The notes: a model not told the origin generated them from the letters alone. Positions 1 to 11,841 are shown, counted from the first letter of the stretch. The stretch is 64,000 nucleotides of DNA from Pseudogymnoascus destructans (GCF_001641265.1 NW_020167532.1:434001-498000), one strand, 5' to 3'. Numbers and translations: made by a program.

Positions 1-131
1 CGTCGAAGATACCACGAATCTAAATATGTCAGCAACGCAAAGGGCACCATTCTCAGGAAGGACTCTCTGACCTCGGATACTCGTTGGGTAGGTGCTACAT
101 TTGAAGGGCTTGCGCTTCGTTTCCGGGCCAT
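1..131 (-). CDS. possible N-terminus of a gene running off the left edge
   Basis: On the minus strand an ATG at 131-129 opens a reading frame of 43 codons with no stop before the window edge. The start of the peptide is basic (MARKRSASPS) and then becomes mixed hydrophobic. It lies 120 bp downstream of the rad9 stop on the same strand, which is close but normal for a compact fungal genome. I do not recognise the family. It could equally be a chance open frame in the rad9 3' region. Only the sequence to the left of the window could settle this. Confidence 0.3.
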   Translation of the reverse strand, partial: MARKRSASPSNVAPTQRVSEVRESFLRMVPFALLTYLDSWYLR

Positions 132-251
132 TGACCCATGTATACTGTTAACTGCAGGGTAGCTCTCTTGGGGGCCACGAGACGATGCCTTGAGTTGTCC
201 ATCCTAAATTCAAGTCAGCATAAGCACACGACACGTAAAAATTTGAAGCAG

Positions 252-1658
252 TCATCTCACAGTGCCGGTGCCAGCATCCCATCCAAGTAATTCCTCGTCT
301 TCGCCTCCGTATCCTGAAGGATTCCACCTTCGATCCTCTTCGTCATCTGGGACAAACAAGGAATCCGAATCAATGCTTGGCTGTGGTAGAGGAGGTGAAT
401 GGCGTAGAGCCCACGCTCGATGGCCCAGCAGTGTGGCTGGCGGCGCCCCTGAGCGAGATGGAGGTTGCATAGATGCTTCGGCTTGTTGCACAACATTCGC
501 GACAGGTGGGTCTTCCGTATGTTGCCTTGAAGGTGCTGAGGTTGAATTCCCCATAATTGCATTTGGCAAAGGAACAGCCGATGTAGCTTTATAGTCACCT
601 ATAGTCATTAGGATAAACTCGCTCGTCACGCCCTCATCGTCATATTTCAACTGCATTGGCTTTGACGGATACGAGTAGGCTGCTGAGACCTCAGTATCTA
701 AACTGCCAGCATGCTGGACGATGGCCTTGAAATCTTTAACGCTAATGATAATGTGCAACATATCTTCGACATTGAACTGGCTAAATTCCGTGGTATCAAT
801 GGCGATCGACGTATGTAATGGTTGTTTGAGTACTTCTGGAATTGTGTTAGCAACGAAGCCATGGTGATTATAAGAGCTTCGTACCCTTCCCCGCAACTAT
901 TTTCTCGGTGTAGCTCGTGAATATTGCTCGCCCATCCTTTGCATAGATATCTAGCTGTTCAGTCTTTGGCCCGAAATGATCAATGAACTCTCTCAACACG
1001 CAGGATGGTATTGACCAATGGCTCTTGGACATTTCTGGCTTAAAGAGAGCATGCATCGACGAGGATGACTCAAAGGTCAATTGGTATGTTTTGATGACAC
1101 CTGATCTACAGTTACTTTCAAATCCTACAAGTGTTGAGGCCTACTTTCTTACCATGCCTACAAATCATTTGAGCGACGAAGCGGCTCTTGACCCCTCCAG
1201 CACCATCCTCTACGCTCACCTCGCATCTCTCGATGCCGGTATCCTTTTCACGCAGAGGATCTATTGATCGGCCCTTGAATATGGATGCCAAAGCCTAAGG
1301 GTTTTAGTAATGGTCCTATATATGTAACGCAGATGCCGTCTACCTTGTTGTATAGCCTACAGGTGAACTTTCCCTTCGTGGAACCCGAGGTTCGAGGGGG
1401 GTTATATATAAATTTAGAGAAAAACTTGTTGGTGGTGAATGTGAAGGATGCATATCCCGTTCTTGTAGTGTTCAAAGCTGTCAACACAAGCTTCATAGAA
1501 TCAGCAATCATACGATACACCCTTTCTGCTTTCAGTGAACACACGTGATCTCTTGTTGCTTCCAAGGAAACCGATTCGTTGAACTTTCCCAGGCATATGA
1601 GAGCATCATGGATCTTCCCCACAGCCTCGGGGCTCAAAGTAAAGGTTAAAACAGCCAT
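252..1658 (-). CDS. rad9: Rad9 checkpoint clamp subunit (9-1-1 complex)
   Basis: DNA damage checkpoint protein Rad9, one of three PCNA-like subunits of the Rad9-Rad1-Hus1 clamp loaded at damaged DNA in the nucleus. The model has four exons: 1658-1344, 1294-1153, 1100-885 and 835-252, with GT..AG introns of 49, 52 and 49 bp, giving 418 residues. The N-terminus MAVLTFTLSPEAVGK and the mid-region motifs LREFIDHFGPKTEQLDIY and EVLKQPLHTSIAIDT match the conserved PCNA-like fold of the family. The C-terminal ~120 residues are a low-complexity tail that ends in an acidic stretch containing LGWD, as in fungal Rad9 tails that receive checkpoint phosphorylation. Start chosen at the ATG directly before the family N-terminus; the frame is open further upstream but diverges. 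It is head-to-head with the F-box gene across 312 bp. Confidence 0.9.
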
Positions 1659-1970
1659 GGGATAGGTGTCAGTAACAGGACGTAATCCTCCTGTTTTGAG
1701 GTTGACGAAGGTCGTGGGTCGAATATACTTCGGTTGACGCATGAATTCCCAGGTGGGTCTTGGGGCCATGATAAGATAACGCGACCACCCTCAGCACAAT
1801 ACACGTCTGCCTTGTGGTATGATTTTTAACCATTGAAAATTCATCAAGAATATAGATTTTGGAAGGAAATCCAATCCACTGGAATTGTACGTTAAGTTGT
1901 TTGGAATACAGCTCATCCACGTGGGGTAGTGCTGTTTCTGAGACCTTTCGAGGTCCGTCCGTTGTTGGCA

Positions 1971-3938
1971 ATGGCCTCTCTTCCGCCTGATGTTATGAAC
2001 ATGATATGTGAAGAGCTGGCAAACCGTCGCGATTTCGGGACCCTCTTTCATCTTTGTCTGTCAGGGAAACAGATGGCAGGAGGTGCATTGTGGTGGTTGT
2101 ATAGGTAAGACGGCCTCACAGTGTCAACACCATCTATAACATAGTACATTTAAGTCACCAAATGTTGCTTTGAAAGCAACAGTGTGACCTGTTTACATTA
2201 TGAACGGTGCCATGCACATCACTACTATTATCTCTGCATGGTCTGTTGCTGACTCATAGCAGAATTCATACGCATACGTCCATTAGAGGCGGGGAAAGCA
2301 ATGAAGATGAAATGTCGAGAACAGGTGAATTTAAAGAGACGAGCATTGCCGCACGTGAAGCCCAGCAGAGGTTGACAGTATCCCAATGGGCCTTGCAGTG
2401 GAGATCAATTATTTTGTCAAGTCTTGGAAGGACTGTTTACCCATACTGCCTCTACATACAATCTCTTGACCTTCGGAACTTGGTTGACCTTCTTGAGGAT
2501 AATATTTTTCAGGGGAACTTTCAAGATATGTTCTTCTCGTCGCTCCCGTCGTTCGGCGAGACGCAAATTAATACCAGAATCCTGAGGAGCAAAGGAAAGG
2601 GGCGCACGCCGATTAATATCCGCCTTTTCATAAATTCGGTGGGAGATTCCATATCCAAATCCGTTGGGGACTCGGCCAATCTGCTTGGAACTACGGCGGC
2701 GCTGAACGCCATTGACCTCTCTGGGAATATAGACCCGGTTGCATTTCCTACATGGCTTGGAAGGCTTTCGAGGCTCGAATCCATGGCCTTGTGGGATGGC
2801 ACTGTTCTTAACAGACAGGCCGGCGAGATTATACACAAACACTGCCAAAATTTCAAGAGTCTGAGTATCTACACTTGTCATGGAGACAAGGTCGATTTTA
2901 ATTTGGCTAGTTTCCTTGATGCTTTACCTAAGAACACGCTGAAATCTCTTCGCGTATTCAGTTATAATGATATCGCCGGGAAAACATTCCAGGCACTAAA
3001 CCAGCACAGGGAGTCCCTCGTCGACCTTACCCTTGGCAATCTGAAAGCCCCGGCAATCAGGTCCCTATCGGTGCTCAAAGGCCTCACCGCACTCCTAAAC
3101 CTCGACTTAGATGACTCTGAGGGACGCATTAATTTAGAATCGACGGCAAATGACAGTTTCCTGGAGTTAATCGGCTGGGTTACTGGATGCATGCAACTAA
3201 AAACCATTCGACTTAATAGGTTTGTGGACGGCCCCGCCATTATGAGAGCCCTATGTTTGGACGACAAGATACGATTGAATAGCGTCACCCTCAGAGGTTA
3301 TCCCTTTGCCTATAATCAGGAGCTGCATCGATCTCTAGCCAACCAAACCGAATTGAAGTCTTTGGAGCTCAGGGCAGAAACAGATGACGACGACGATGAC
3401 ATTGAAGATATTGACATCCTAGTCTCTTCACTCAGTTCACTAAAGGAGCTTCGATACCTTAACATACTCGACACTTCCAATAACTTCCAAGGCCTTCAAG
3501 TCGAACTCCTCGCAGTTTCGCTACCGAATGTATGTTCGTTGCATAGACCCCTGATCATGCCAAGGTTTCGTTTAGTTATATAATTACCTTCCTTTTCTCT
3601 AGCTAATATATTTCTGATAGCTTGAAGATTTATCAACCAGCGGCCATACTATGGGTGATGAGGTTTGGGGAGCTATCTCACAGCTATACCAACTTCGAAG
3701 CCTGTCATTTCACTCCATGACGGCTTTCACATTTGATGGGATAATGAAGTACCTGTCTAATCTACGGCAAAGTAATTATGGTATTCACTTGTATATCATG
3801 AACGCCACTGCTGAGAGCCGGCTGAGCCCTCACGAGCAGACAATCATTAAGCAGACACTCGAAAAAAGAGTCAATGGGCGATTCTCCTTCGTCCAATACA
3901 GGGAGGTGGAATCCGATTTCGATTCCGAATCAGACTGA
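1971..3938 (+). CDS. F-box/leucine-rich-like protein, hypothetical
   Basis: Three exons, 1971-2104, 2263-3529 and 3621-3938, keep frame and give 572 residues. The first 44 residues (MASLPPDVMNMICEEL, then a Leu/Cys helix) resemble a fungal F-box with its LPPDV..I start, followed by a region with regularly spaced leucines (LxxLxLxx) such as LESMALWDGTVLN, LKSLRVFSYND and LVDLTLGNL, suggestive of leucine-rich repeats. The C-terminus is acidic (SDFDSESD). Such proteins usually act as substrate receptors of SCF ubiquitin ligases; the substrate cannot be inferred. Start chosen because the ATG at 1971 opens the F-box-like exon and its donor (gtaaga, 2105) joins in phase to the long exon. A short acidic run (DDDDDDIEDID) lies in exon 2. 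The family is highly divergent, so exact function remains unknown. Confidence 0.7.
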
Positions 3939-4445
3939 TAACATGAACCTTGCCGCCAGTGTACAGTTAACAGGCCACAATAAGGGTCTGGGGTTAGTGT
4001 ACGTTGCCCGGTCTGTCGACTCGTGCCGTACTTTATTATCGATAGCCCTCGATGTCGTGTGTGCCCTACATCTGGGGGGATGTTGAAGTGCAATTCATTG
4101 CAAGGGCAACCAGAGTATGCGTTATGTACAGGTGGGGGAAAGGTTATTAGGTTTTAAAGTATAATTAAGCCGGCCTAGTGTACTCTATTTCTTGTTTGGA
4201 GTCTCGATACACGAAAGACAGAGCGATCTGGATCTTTCCAATGTTGTTGGTTGAGGTTTACTGTGCTCTTATGTTATGGTTGGTTTGTGTGACTAATGGG
4301 GACTCGACCCCACTATACATCTGTCTGGATAATGTGGACCCCGCCATCAGATTAATTATTGACCCAAGTAAACTCACCCCAAACTGTTTAAGTCGTCGCT
4401 CATGCCACTACGTGATTGACAGGACTTGTAAATCTTCCACCCAAA
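3939..4445. other. intergenic, F-box gene to THI20
   Basis: About 500 bp holding the 3' flank of the F-box gene and the THI20 promoter. I looked for the conserved cores of the eukaryotic TPP riboswitch (CTGAGA and the TAATGCCAGCG-like segment) and saw neither. No RNA gene or repeat is visible. Confidence 0.4.
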
Positions 4446-6568
4446 ATGGCCCAAGGACGAATTCTGGTAATTGCTGGGTCGGATAGCTCCGGCGGGGCGT
4501 AAGTCTCGCGGCAGATCTGCGTTAGAAATGGATCACAAATGCTCACAATCAATTTAGTGGACTAGAGGCCGACCAGAAAGTCATTGCAGCCCATGGATGT
4601 TATGCTATGACTGCTACGGCCGCTCTCACTGCTCAGAATACCACAGGCGTCTTCGGTATCCAAGTAACGCCTTCGGATTTTGTACGCAAGCAAATCGATG
4701 CTTGTCTCGATGATATTCCAGTTGATGTCGTGAAAATAGGTAATTTACCTGGGAGATATCCCGTGCTCTCTCAGCTATCTGACACTTCGGTGGGTATGGC
4801 AATAACTAATAATTCCAGGAATGCTAGCTTCTGCCGAAGCGGTTCTGGTTGTAGCTGATGCTCTTCGTCGACACAAAGTTAAGAAAACCGTTATTGATCC
4901 TGTATGAGTCTCCCCCGTTGTAACAATATCATTATTCTGACTATAATGAGGTAATGGTGTCGACCAGTGGCTCTTGCCTCCTGCCTGAGGACGCCATTAA
5001 AATAATGAGAGAGCAGCTGCTACCCCTGGCTACAATTCTTACACCAAATGTACCAGAAGCAATGCTCTTACTCAGTGATGCCGGCATACATGCTGAGGCC
5101 CCTACGTCTGTGGATGACCTGGTGAATATAGCCAAGACTGTTCAATCACTTGGTCCAGAGTTTGTTCTCCTTAAAGGTGGCCATTTACCGCTTCAAAGCA
5201 ATGGTGTCATGGCTTCAATCGAATCAGAGAAGGAAATGGTAGTTGATGTGTTGTATGGGGCCGGGGCATATATTCGCATCGACGGTGTTTATCAGGAGTC
5301 AAAAAATACCCACGGTACTGGCTGCTCTTTGGCCTGTGAGTCTAAGCACCCCATTATCTGTACATCCTGGGTACATTTTAACTCTGTTAGCGGCAATTGC
5401 CTCGAATATTGCAAACGGTTTCGATATGAACAGGGCTGTGAAAGCTGCTTGCAGATATGTTGAGGCAGGTATCAGGACTGCGACGGATATTGGGACTGGA
5501 AATGGCCCTATAAACCATTTTCATTCGGTTTACACCTTGCCATTTGCGCCGTATATAACCCCCCCCCTCTCCAGACGTTGTACAGCTTCTCACTATTTAT
5601 AGGGGTCGGTTTATCGAGTACCTACTTGACAGGCCCGATGTTAAGGGGGCATGGCAAAGGCATACGAAGCATCGCTTTTTGGAGCGTCTTGCCGACGGCA
5701 CACTCCCTATCGAATCATTTAAGAACTATTTGATTCAAGACTATCTATACTTAGTAAGCAGATCAGAGGTTTTTTGTACGCTTTACTCATCAACCCCAGG
5801 TTCAATATGCCAGAGCCACCGCCCTGGGTGGTTATAAAGCTAAAACATTGGATGAAATCGCCGCGGTACGTTTGATTTTGTGACAAGTATGACTATCATC
5901 TTTCTGACCTAGACAAAAGTCGGCCAAAGTGGTTACGCATATTGTCCATGAAATGAAGCTGCATGTCGAGTACTGCGAGTCCTTTGGTGTCTCCAAGGAG
6001 CAAATTCTTGCCACTGAAGAAGATGAAGGTGAGTATCAACCCTTCAGCACTATATTTTACGCATCACTAATCATATATGGAAGCTTGTACTGCATATACA
6101 AGGTAATGAACCCTCGGTAGCGCAATGTTTTGGCACTAATAGTTGGCAGATATGTTCTCGACGTAGGCCATTCGGAAGACTGGTTCGCACTTCAGATTGC
6201 AATGGCACCATGCTTGGTCGGCTATGGTGTTATTGCTCGGAGGCTACACGATGACCCATTGACGAAGCGTGAGGGCAACATTTACTGGAAATGGATAGAG
6301 AATTACGTGGCCGATGATTTCACTGAGGCCGTTAAAGTTGGGTCAGGTAAGTAATTGATTTCGTACCAAGTAAAACCACACTCATTCGTGGTAGATACTA
6401 TTGAGAAGCATGCACTTCTACTATCTCCCAGCCGGCTGGAGGAGTTGGTCAAGATATTCATCCATGCAACTAATGTAAGCTTTCCTCTTTCCAGAACCTA
6501 TAAGTGATGTCACTGATAGTCTGAAGATGGAAACCGGTTTCTGGAATATGGGAGAAGGACAGAAATAA
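4446..6568 (+). CDS. THI20: bifunctional HMP/HMP-P kinase and TenA-type thiaminase II (THI20)
   Basis: Thiamine biosynthesis and salvage enzyme: an N-terminal ThiD kinase phosphorylates hydroxymethylpyrimidine and its phosphate, and a C-terminal TenA domain salvages thiamine breakdown products. Approximate exons: 4446-4498, 4558-4739, 4819-4902, 4950-5333, 5390-5553, 5604-5755, 5800-5867, 5923-6028, 6083-6102, 6151-6345, 6394-6475 and 6528-6568, about 510 residues. Kinase marks are the start MAQGRILVIAGSDSSGGAG, the VIDPVMVSTSG segment and the anion-hole motif HGTGCSLASA. TenA marks are W-x3-HT-x-HRF, LPIESFKNYLIQDYLYL, YARATALGG and the HVEYC helix. Eleven introns, including one that leaves an exon of only about 20 bp, make it the most fragmented gene of the window. 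Budding yeast THI20 has the same domain order. Exon edges for the short internal exons are my reading of splice sites and could shift by a few bases. Confidence 0.88.
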
Positions 6569-7146
6569 ATTATATATATGTAGAATAGATGAATCTGTTG
6601 TACTTCCCATAAGACTAGGCTGAGGATGGATAAATATGTACTCGTGCTGGCCAAGGGCCTCCAGCGTCCACAGGTGAGAATTGACTGCTGTAATTAAAGT
6701 TGACGAAACTTTATTATTTTATATGAATTTCAAGTATCTAGCTTTTTTAAAAAAAATGTCCAATAGTTCCCAAGTTATTAAAAGTCTATAATATATCTAC
6801 GGCTACTATAACTGTAACAACTCGACCAACAACATAACTTGCAGGCTGTTCCTTCGGCCATTGTTGTATCGCCACATCACGTGACCATGCATATACCAAA
6901 AGTAGAAACTTCGACCCTAGGCCTAAAATAGGGTAGTCCCTTCCGAAAAATAAATTTTGTTTCCTTTCTCCCCAACTGAGTACTTCAGTTCGATCCCCCC
7001 CATCATTCTTTCCATCAAACACAATCAACAACTCCCTCTCACCTTATCGACACGACCTGCAGCTCCCAACATCACAACAGAGCAGCCTCATTCATACCAT
7101 TTCGAAACATTGATTCACTCGCATTTCATCGTCAACAATCTTAAAG
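6569..7146. promoter_or_regulatory. DBP2 promoter region with CACGTG box
   Basis: The ~580 bp between THI20 and DBP2. A palindromic E-box CACGTG within ATCACGTGACC lies at 6878-6883, 269 bp before the DBP2 start. The last 130 bp before the ATG are C/T/A rich (runs of ctccc, caac), typical of a strongly expressed fungal gene. The assignment of the box as a Cbf1/bHLH site is by motif only. Confidence 0.4.
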
Positions 7147-9742
7147 ATGTCGTACGGAGGCGGATCTTACGGTGGCGGTCGCGGAGGCGGAGGAGGTGGA
7201 GGTGGAGGTTACTCAGGGTACGATAAATATGCAAGCCGCGATAACTACTCCAATGGCTACTCCTACGGGTATGGAAAACCTATGGTCTAGAAATTGTTGT
7301 GAAGTTGAACGCACCTGGTGTTCGCCCTGTTCCATGGCTTCTTTGCCAGCCTTGTCTGGACACCCACAAAGGGCCCATGCAGGATGCAAAACACGAATGC
7401 TTTCCTGTCACATTTCATAAAATATAATCGGACAACTGCTAACTTTCTATAGTGGAGGCGGTGGCTACGGCGGCGGTGGTGGTGGTGGCTACGGAGGTGG
7501 TGGTGGCGGTGTGAACGGTTACTCCGGAGGTGGCGGATACTCTGGAGGTGGTGGTGGTGGATACGGCGGCGGCCGCGGCGGTGGTTTCGGTGGTGGCGGC
7601 GGAGACCGCATGTCCAACCTTGGTGATGGCCTCCAGAAGCAAAGCTGGGGTACGTTAAATGTCTACATCCATTCGATTCGGTGCTAACAGAACTCTCTAG
7701 ACATCGACACCATGCCGAAATTCGAGAAGTCTTTCTACAAGGAGGATCCTCAAGTCACCAACCGCTCGGATGCCGACGTGGCCAAGTTCAGAGCTCTCCA
7801 CAACATTGCTATCACCGGAACCAATGTCCCGAAGCCAGTCGAGACATTCGACGAGGCTGGCTTCCCCGCCTACGTTATCAACGAGGTTAAGGCCCAGGGA
7901 TTCCCTGCTCCTACCGCTATTCAATCACAGGGCTGGCCTATGGCCCTTTCTGGACGTGATGTCGTTGGTATTGCCGAGACTGGTTCAGGAAAGACGCTCA
8001 CATACTGCTTACCCGCAATTGTTCACATCAACGCCCAGCCCCTGTTGGCACCCGGGGATGGCCCTATCGTCCTCGTCCTTGCGCCAACCCGTGAGCTTGC
8101 TGTCCAGATTCAGCAAGAAATCACCAAGTTTGGAAAGTCTTCTCGCATTCGCAACACCTGCGTGTACGGTGGTGTCCCCAAGGGTGGACAAATCCGCGAT
8201 CTCGCCAAGGGTGTCGAGGTTTGCATTGCTACTCCAGGTCGTCTTATCGATATGCTCGAGTCTGGCAAGACCAACCTCCGCCGTGTCACCTACCTTGTTC
8301 TCGATGAGGCTGACCGCATGTTGGACATGGGTTTCGAGCCACAAATTCGCAAGATCCTCGGTCAAATCAGACCCGATAAGCAGACTTGCATGTGGTCCGC
8401 AACATGGCCAAAGGAGGTCCGCGCTCTTGCGTCCGACTACCTGAACGACTTCATCCAGGTCAACATTGGTTCTCTTGAACTCTCTGCCAACCACCGCATT
8501 ACTCAAATTGTCGAGGTTGTTTCCGAGTTCGAGAAGCGTGATAAGATGACCAAGCATCTCGAGAAGATTATGGAGAACAAGGAGAACAAGATCCTGATTT
8601 TCACTGGTACTAAGCGTGTTGCTGACGATATTACCCGATTCCTTCGCCAGGACGGCTGGCCCGCACTCTGTAAGTTTACTTTAATATGTATTGGCTCACC
8701 TCGTACTAACGGTTACCTAGCCATCCACGGAGACAAGCAGCAAAACGAGAGAGATTGGGTCCTGAACGAGTTCAAGACCGGCAAGAGCCCCATCATGGTT
8801 GCTACTGATGTAGCTTCGCGTGGTATTGGTATGATTAGAACCCCTCCCCAACCGACCATCCTCCCCCACCCCCTATGCAATGCCCAGTCCATCTCAATGG
8901 TGCTATACTCTCAACGCTTCGGTGCTTTTCATATTGCGTAACCTTACCAGGGCATTTTTCGTCTCACGGTTCTCTATCAAGGGGAAGCTTGGATCTGAGG
9001 TGCAGCATTTCTTCTGCTACACTAGTGGTTTCGTTTACTATGTATCGTGAGGATACATAGGCGGAATTGGCATTTCTTGACTTCGTTCAAGCCCTGTCTC
9101 CAAGAGTCCCAGTCCAGAGGACCAGGATGTGTGAATCAACCGCCCCGGTACAGAATCGCAATTGTCAGCTCAAATCTGACGCAGAGAGAGTATTGAATGC
9201 ATGCCAACGTGCAGCTTCACTTGTCGACAACTGGAACATTGCTATACCATCTGTTTGCACTTGCTAACCAATGTACAAAGATGTCCGCAACATTACTCAT
9301 GTGTTTAACTATGATTACCCAAACAACTCCGAGGATTACATCCATCGTATCGGCCGAACTGGACGTGCTGGCCAAATGGGAACCGCAATCACCCTCTTCA
9401 CCACTGACAGTGAGTCTCCAAATCTAAGAGTATCTATGGAGCCTTCACTGACATATATATAGACCAAAAGCAGGCTCGTGATCTCGTAAATGTTCTCACT
9501 GAGGCTAAGCAACAAATTGACCCCCGTCTCATTGAGATGACCCGCTACGGCGGTGGTGGTGGTGGTGGCCGCTACGGTGGAGGTGGATACCGTGGAGGCC
9601 GCGGCGGTGGCGGACGTGGTGGTAAGTCAAGTTCCTTTGCTCCATTTCGTTCCATCACTGATGGGACTAACGAAGGTGGTCGTTGGTAGGTGGTGGCTCC
9701 TCTTCTAACGCTGCCCCTCTAGGTGGGAACCGGCGTTGGTAG
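7147..9742 (+). CDS. DBP2: ATP-dependent RNA helicase DBP2 (DDX5/p68 family)
   Basis: DEAD-box RNA helicase of the p68 family, acting in nuclear mRNP assembly, rRNA processing and decay quality control. Seven exons: 7147-7268, 7453-7649, 7701-8669, 8721-8828, 9281-9409, 9463-9621 and 9690-9742, 578 residues. Motifs in order: PTAIQSQ (Q), AETGSGKT (I), APTRELA (Ia), TPGR (Ib), DEAD (II), SAT (III), LIFTGT (IV), VATDVASRGID (V), HRIGRTGRAG (VI). The N-terminus (about 80 residues) and C-terminus are glycine/RGG rich, as in fungal orthologues. The 452-bp intron 8829-9280 interrupts motif V between Ile and Asp, much longer than the other introns; branch site TGCTAAC at 9262-9268. The last intron has two usable acceptors (after 9675 and 9689), both leading to a protein ending in Arg-Trp; I chose the second because it gives the usual PLGGNRRW tail. 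Confidence 0.95.
8829..9280 (+). other. long motif-V intron of DBP2
   Basis: A 452-bp intron with donor GTATGA, branch site TGCTAAC near 9262 and acceptor ACAAAG. The sequence before and after rejoins motif V in frame (RGI|DVRN). Long introns at a matching 3' position are described for S. cerevisiae and S. pombe DBP2 and human p68, where the intron takes part in autoregulation. The remaining DBP2 introns here are 51-184 bp. Confidence 0.85.
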
Positions 9743-11040
9743 ATGTCGATGTTGCATCCCAGCAACTAAACTCGCGAGACCGGCTATCGACACTCGACGA
9801 ATAATTTTGCGCATTTGATATGGGTTGTTCTGGCGTTTTTGCACATTGCTTGGGCGAGATAGATTGCTTTGGGGGGGTTGCTGTCTTCGTATATCTGGGA
9901 ATAAAAACATGGGGATTTCCTTATTTGACAGTACTATAGAAAGGGGATGTGTACGAGGCATTACATCCGTAGATTGCGTCTGGAGACTTGTCTTCGATCC
10001 GATTCGGATGCCTATTGCTCGTTCGTCAGGTTGTGGATCATTTTCATAGCCGCAAGAAGACCTAGATTGCATGAGCTTCGCTGTAGAATAATCAAATAAA
10101 AATATGATTTCAAATTAAAATAAATACGAGTGGCCCAAATAAATAATCAACCAAAATAATCAACTCTACTACTCTAGTGCAGCATCATTTTTTCCCCTCC
10201 TGTCCAGGTTTCCCCCGACCCAGTCAGGTCCCTTGCTGCGGTGGCGCGTGGTCCCCTGGTGCTAAGGTATGGAGACCATCATTCTTATACTACAGTAATC
10301 GTTCGTCGTCGATGCACCAGCCCAGCCCAGTGTCACTACCTTGCCGCGATTTCTACCTGGTTGTCTGCACTAAATTGGTGTTGCTCTGTATGTTGACAGG
10401 TGGTGTTGGTGGTGTACGGTATGAACGTATGTACCCGGTACGGTGACACACGGTAGACTAGCACCGATCATAGTGAAAATACCAAGATCTTCTCTTCCCA
10501 GTGTGTCTGGCGGGCATCATTTTAGAGGCACTATGCTACTATCTAGTATTCCGTGGCCGCTACCAAGCCGGTGGGAGAGGCTATCTCCCCTTTCTCCCTA
10601 GCTAGTCGCAGGTCGCAGCCTTCTTTTTTAGCAGCATATATATATAAAGAGCGTTCGCTCCTTCGCTCCTTTGATTTTTTGAGCCAACGCAATGCGAAAA
10701 TCGACGAGGGCACCTGCCTTCACTTGAGCTCGGAATTGCCACGACAGGAAGGACAGATCGACAAACGTAAGAGATACGTGGTCTGCCGTCTTTGCCGGGT
10801 TTGCCGTTCAAATCTCCTGCTCATTTCTTCAAGCCGCTTCTTCTCGTCAGGGTGGGGGTTTTGAGTGGGGGTACTCCATACGGAACACGCAGTTGACATG
10901 GGCAAGGAATATGACTACCACAATAGGAGGAGCAATAACAACGACGCCATGGGATTGAATGAACCTCACGGCACGAGTTAAGTTACGTGAACGGTGCATT
11001 ATTATCTCCCTTGGTTCATCCTCCGACCAAGACGGGCGAG

Positions 11041-11162
11041 ACTGAGGGATGAGGAGTGAGGAGTGAGGAGTGAGGAGTGAGGACTGAGGACTGAGGGGCG
11101 AGGACTGAGGGGCGAGGACTGAGGACTGAGGACTGAGGACTGAGGACTGAGGACTGAGGGGC
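11041..11162. repeat. 7-bp tandem array GAGGAST/GAGGGGC
   Basis: About 17 head-to-tail heptamers GAGGAGT, then GAGGACT, with interspersed GAGGGGC variants. The three unit types occur in blocks (four GAGGAGT, then GAGGACT runs), which shows local unit homogenisation. Confidence 0.9.
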
Positions 11163-11699
11163 AACAGCGGCGGAGGAGAGCGACTCGAGCAAGTCCAGAC
11201 GCACATCTAGGATCGTCTTTGGGCTCGTCTCGCTCGCCTCGCTCGTCTCGCGAGTCAGAAGCGATTTTCATTTTATGAACGGCTGTGGCGGATGCGAATT
11301 CGGCTTCACCGCCACTTTAAGATGACTTCAATTGTCAGTATGTAAGCCGTTCCCATATTATTATCCCCCATCCACATGCCAACAGACAGGAACACTGACA
11401 GTACAAGATCATACCCCGTACAGTACATACGATACCATAGTACTGTACCACCACGGTACATGTACTTGGCTTGGCAGAGTACCCTCTCCTCCCTTCTCTG
11501 TTTACATTTCGATTCGAGATCCGTTCTTCAAAATCAAATCTATACAACCGAGGCTCCTCCCTGCCGAATACAGAAGCCCTGTATTGGGTGGAGCCACCGA
11601 GTCATGACTAGTGGACATTAATGAATCCGCAGATTCTCCAACGCGTCGAAGATCCTTGCCGCACTCAACGATGCATGCGACGAATTTCTTGGGACAGCC

Positions 11700-11841
11700 C
11701 TCTCTCTGCCTTATCCCTTGCCCGCGCTGATGACGACGCGGTCTGCTAGGCGCAATCAATATCTGAATTAATTGCTGGGCCGTCCCTTACTCTCGCCCAG
11801 CAGACCGCGTCGAGCGCGGGCAAGGGATAAGGCAGAGAGAG
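11700..11841. repeat. long imperfect inverted repeat (48-bp arms)
   Basis: Left arm 11700-11752 and right arm 11794-11841 are reverse complements over 48 positions, with one 5-nt bulge (GATGA near 11729) and one A/G difference; the 41-nt spacer contains a further short inverted repeat (GCAATCAAT / ATTAATTGC). A transcript from either strand would fold into a long rod-like hairpin. Confidence 0.9.

Noticed and set aside
1669..2051. Minus-strand open frames upstream of rad9
   Set aside because: They overlap the F-box gene's first exon and the rad9 promoter and show no family match.
4100..4445. TPP riboswitch upstream of THI20
   Set aside because: The conserved cores of the TPP aptamer are not visible.
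11505..11530. tRNA B-box-like GATTCGAGATCC
   Set aside because: No matching A box, T-stem or acceptor stem pairs with it.
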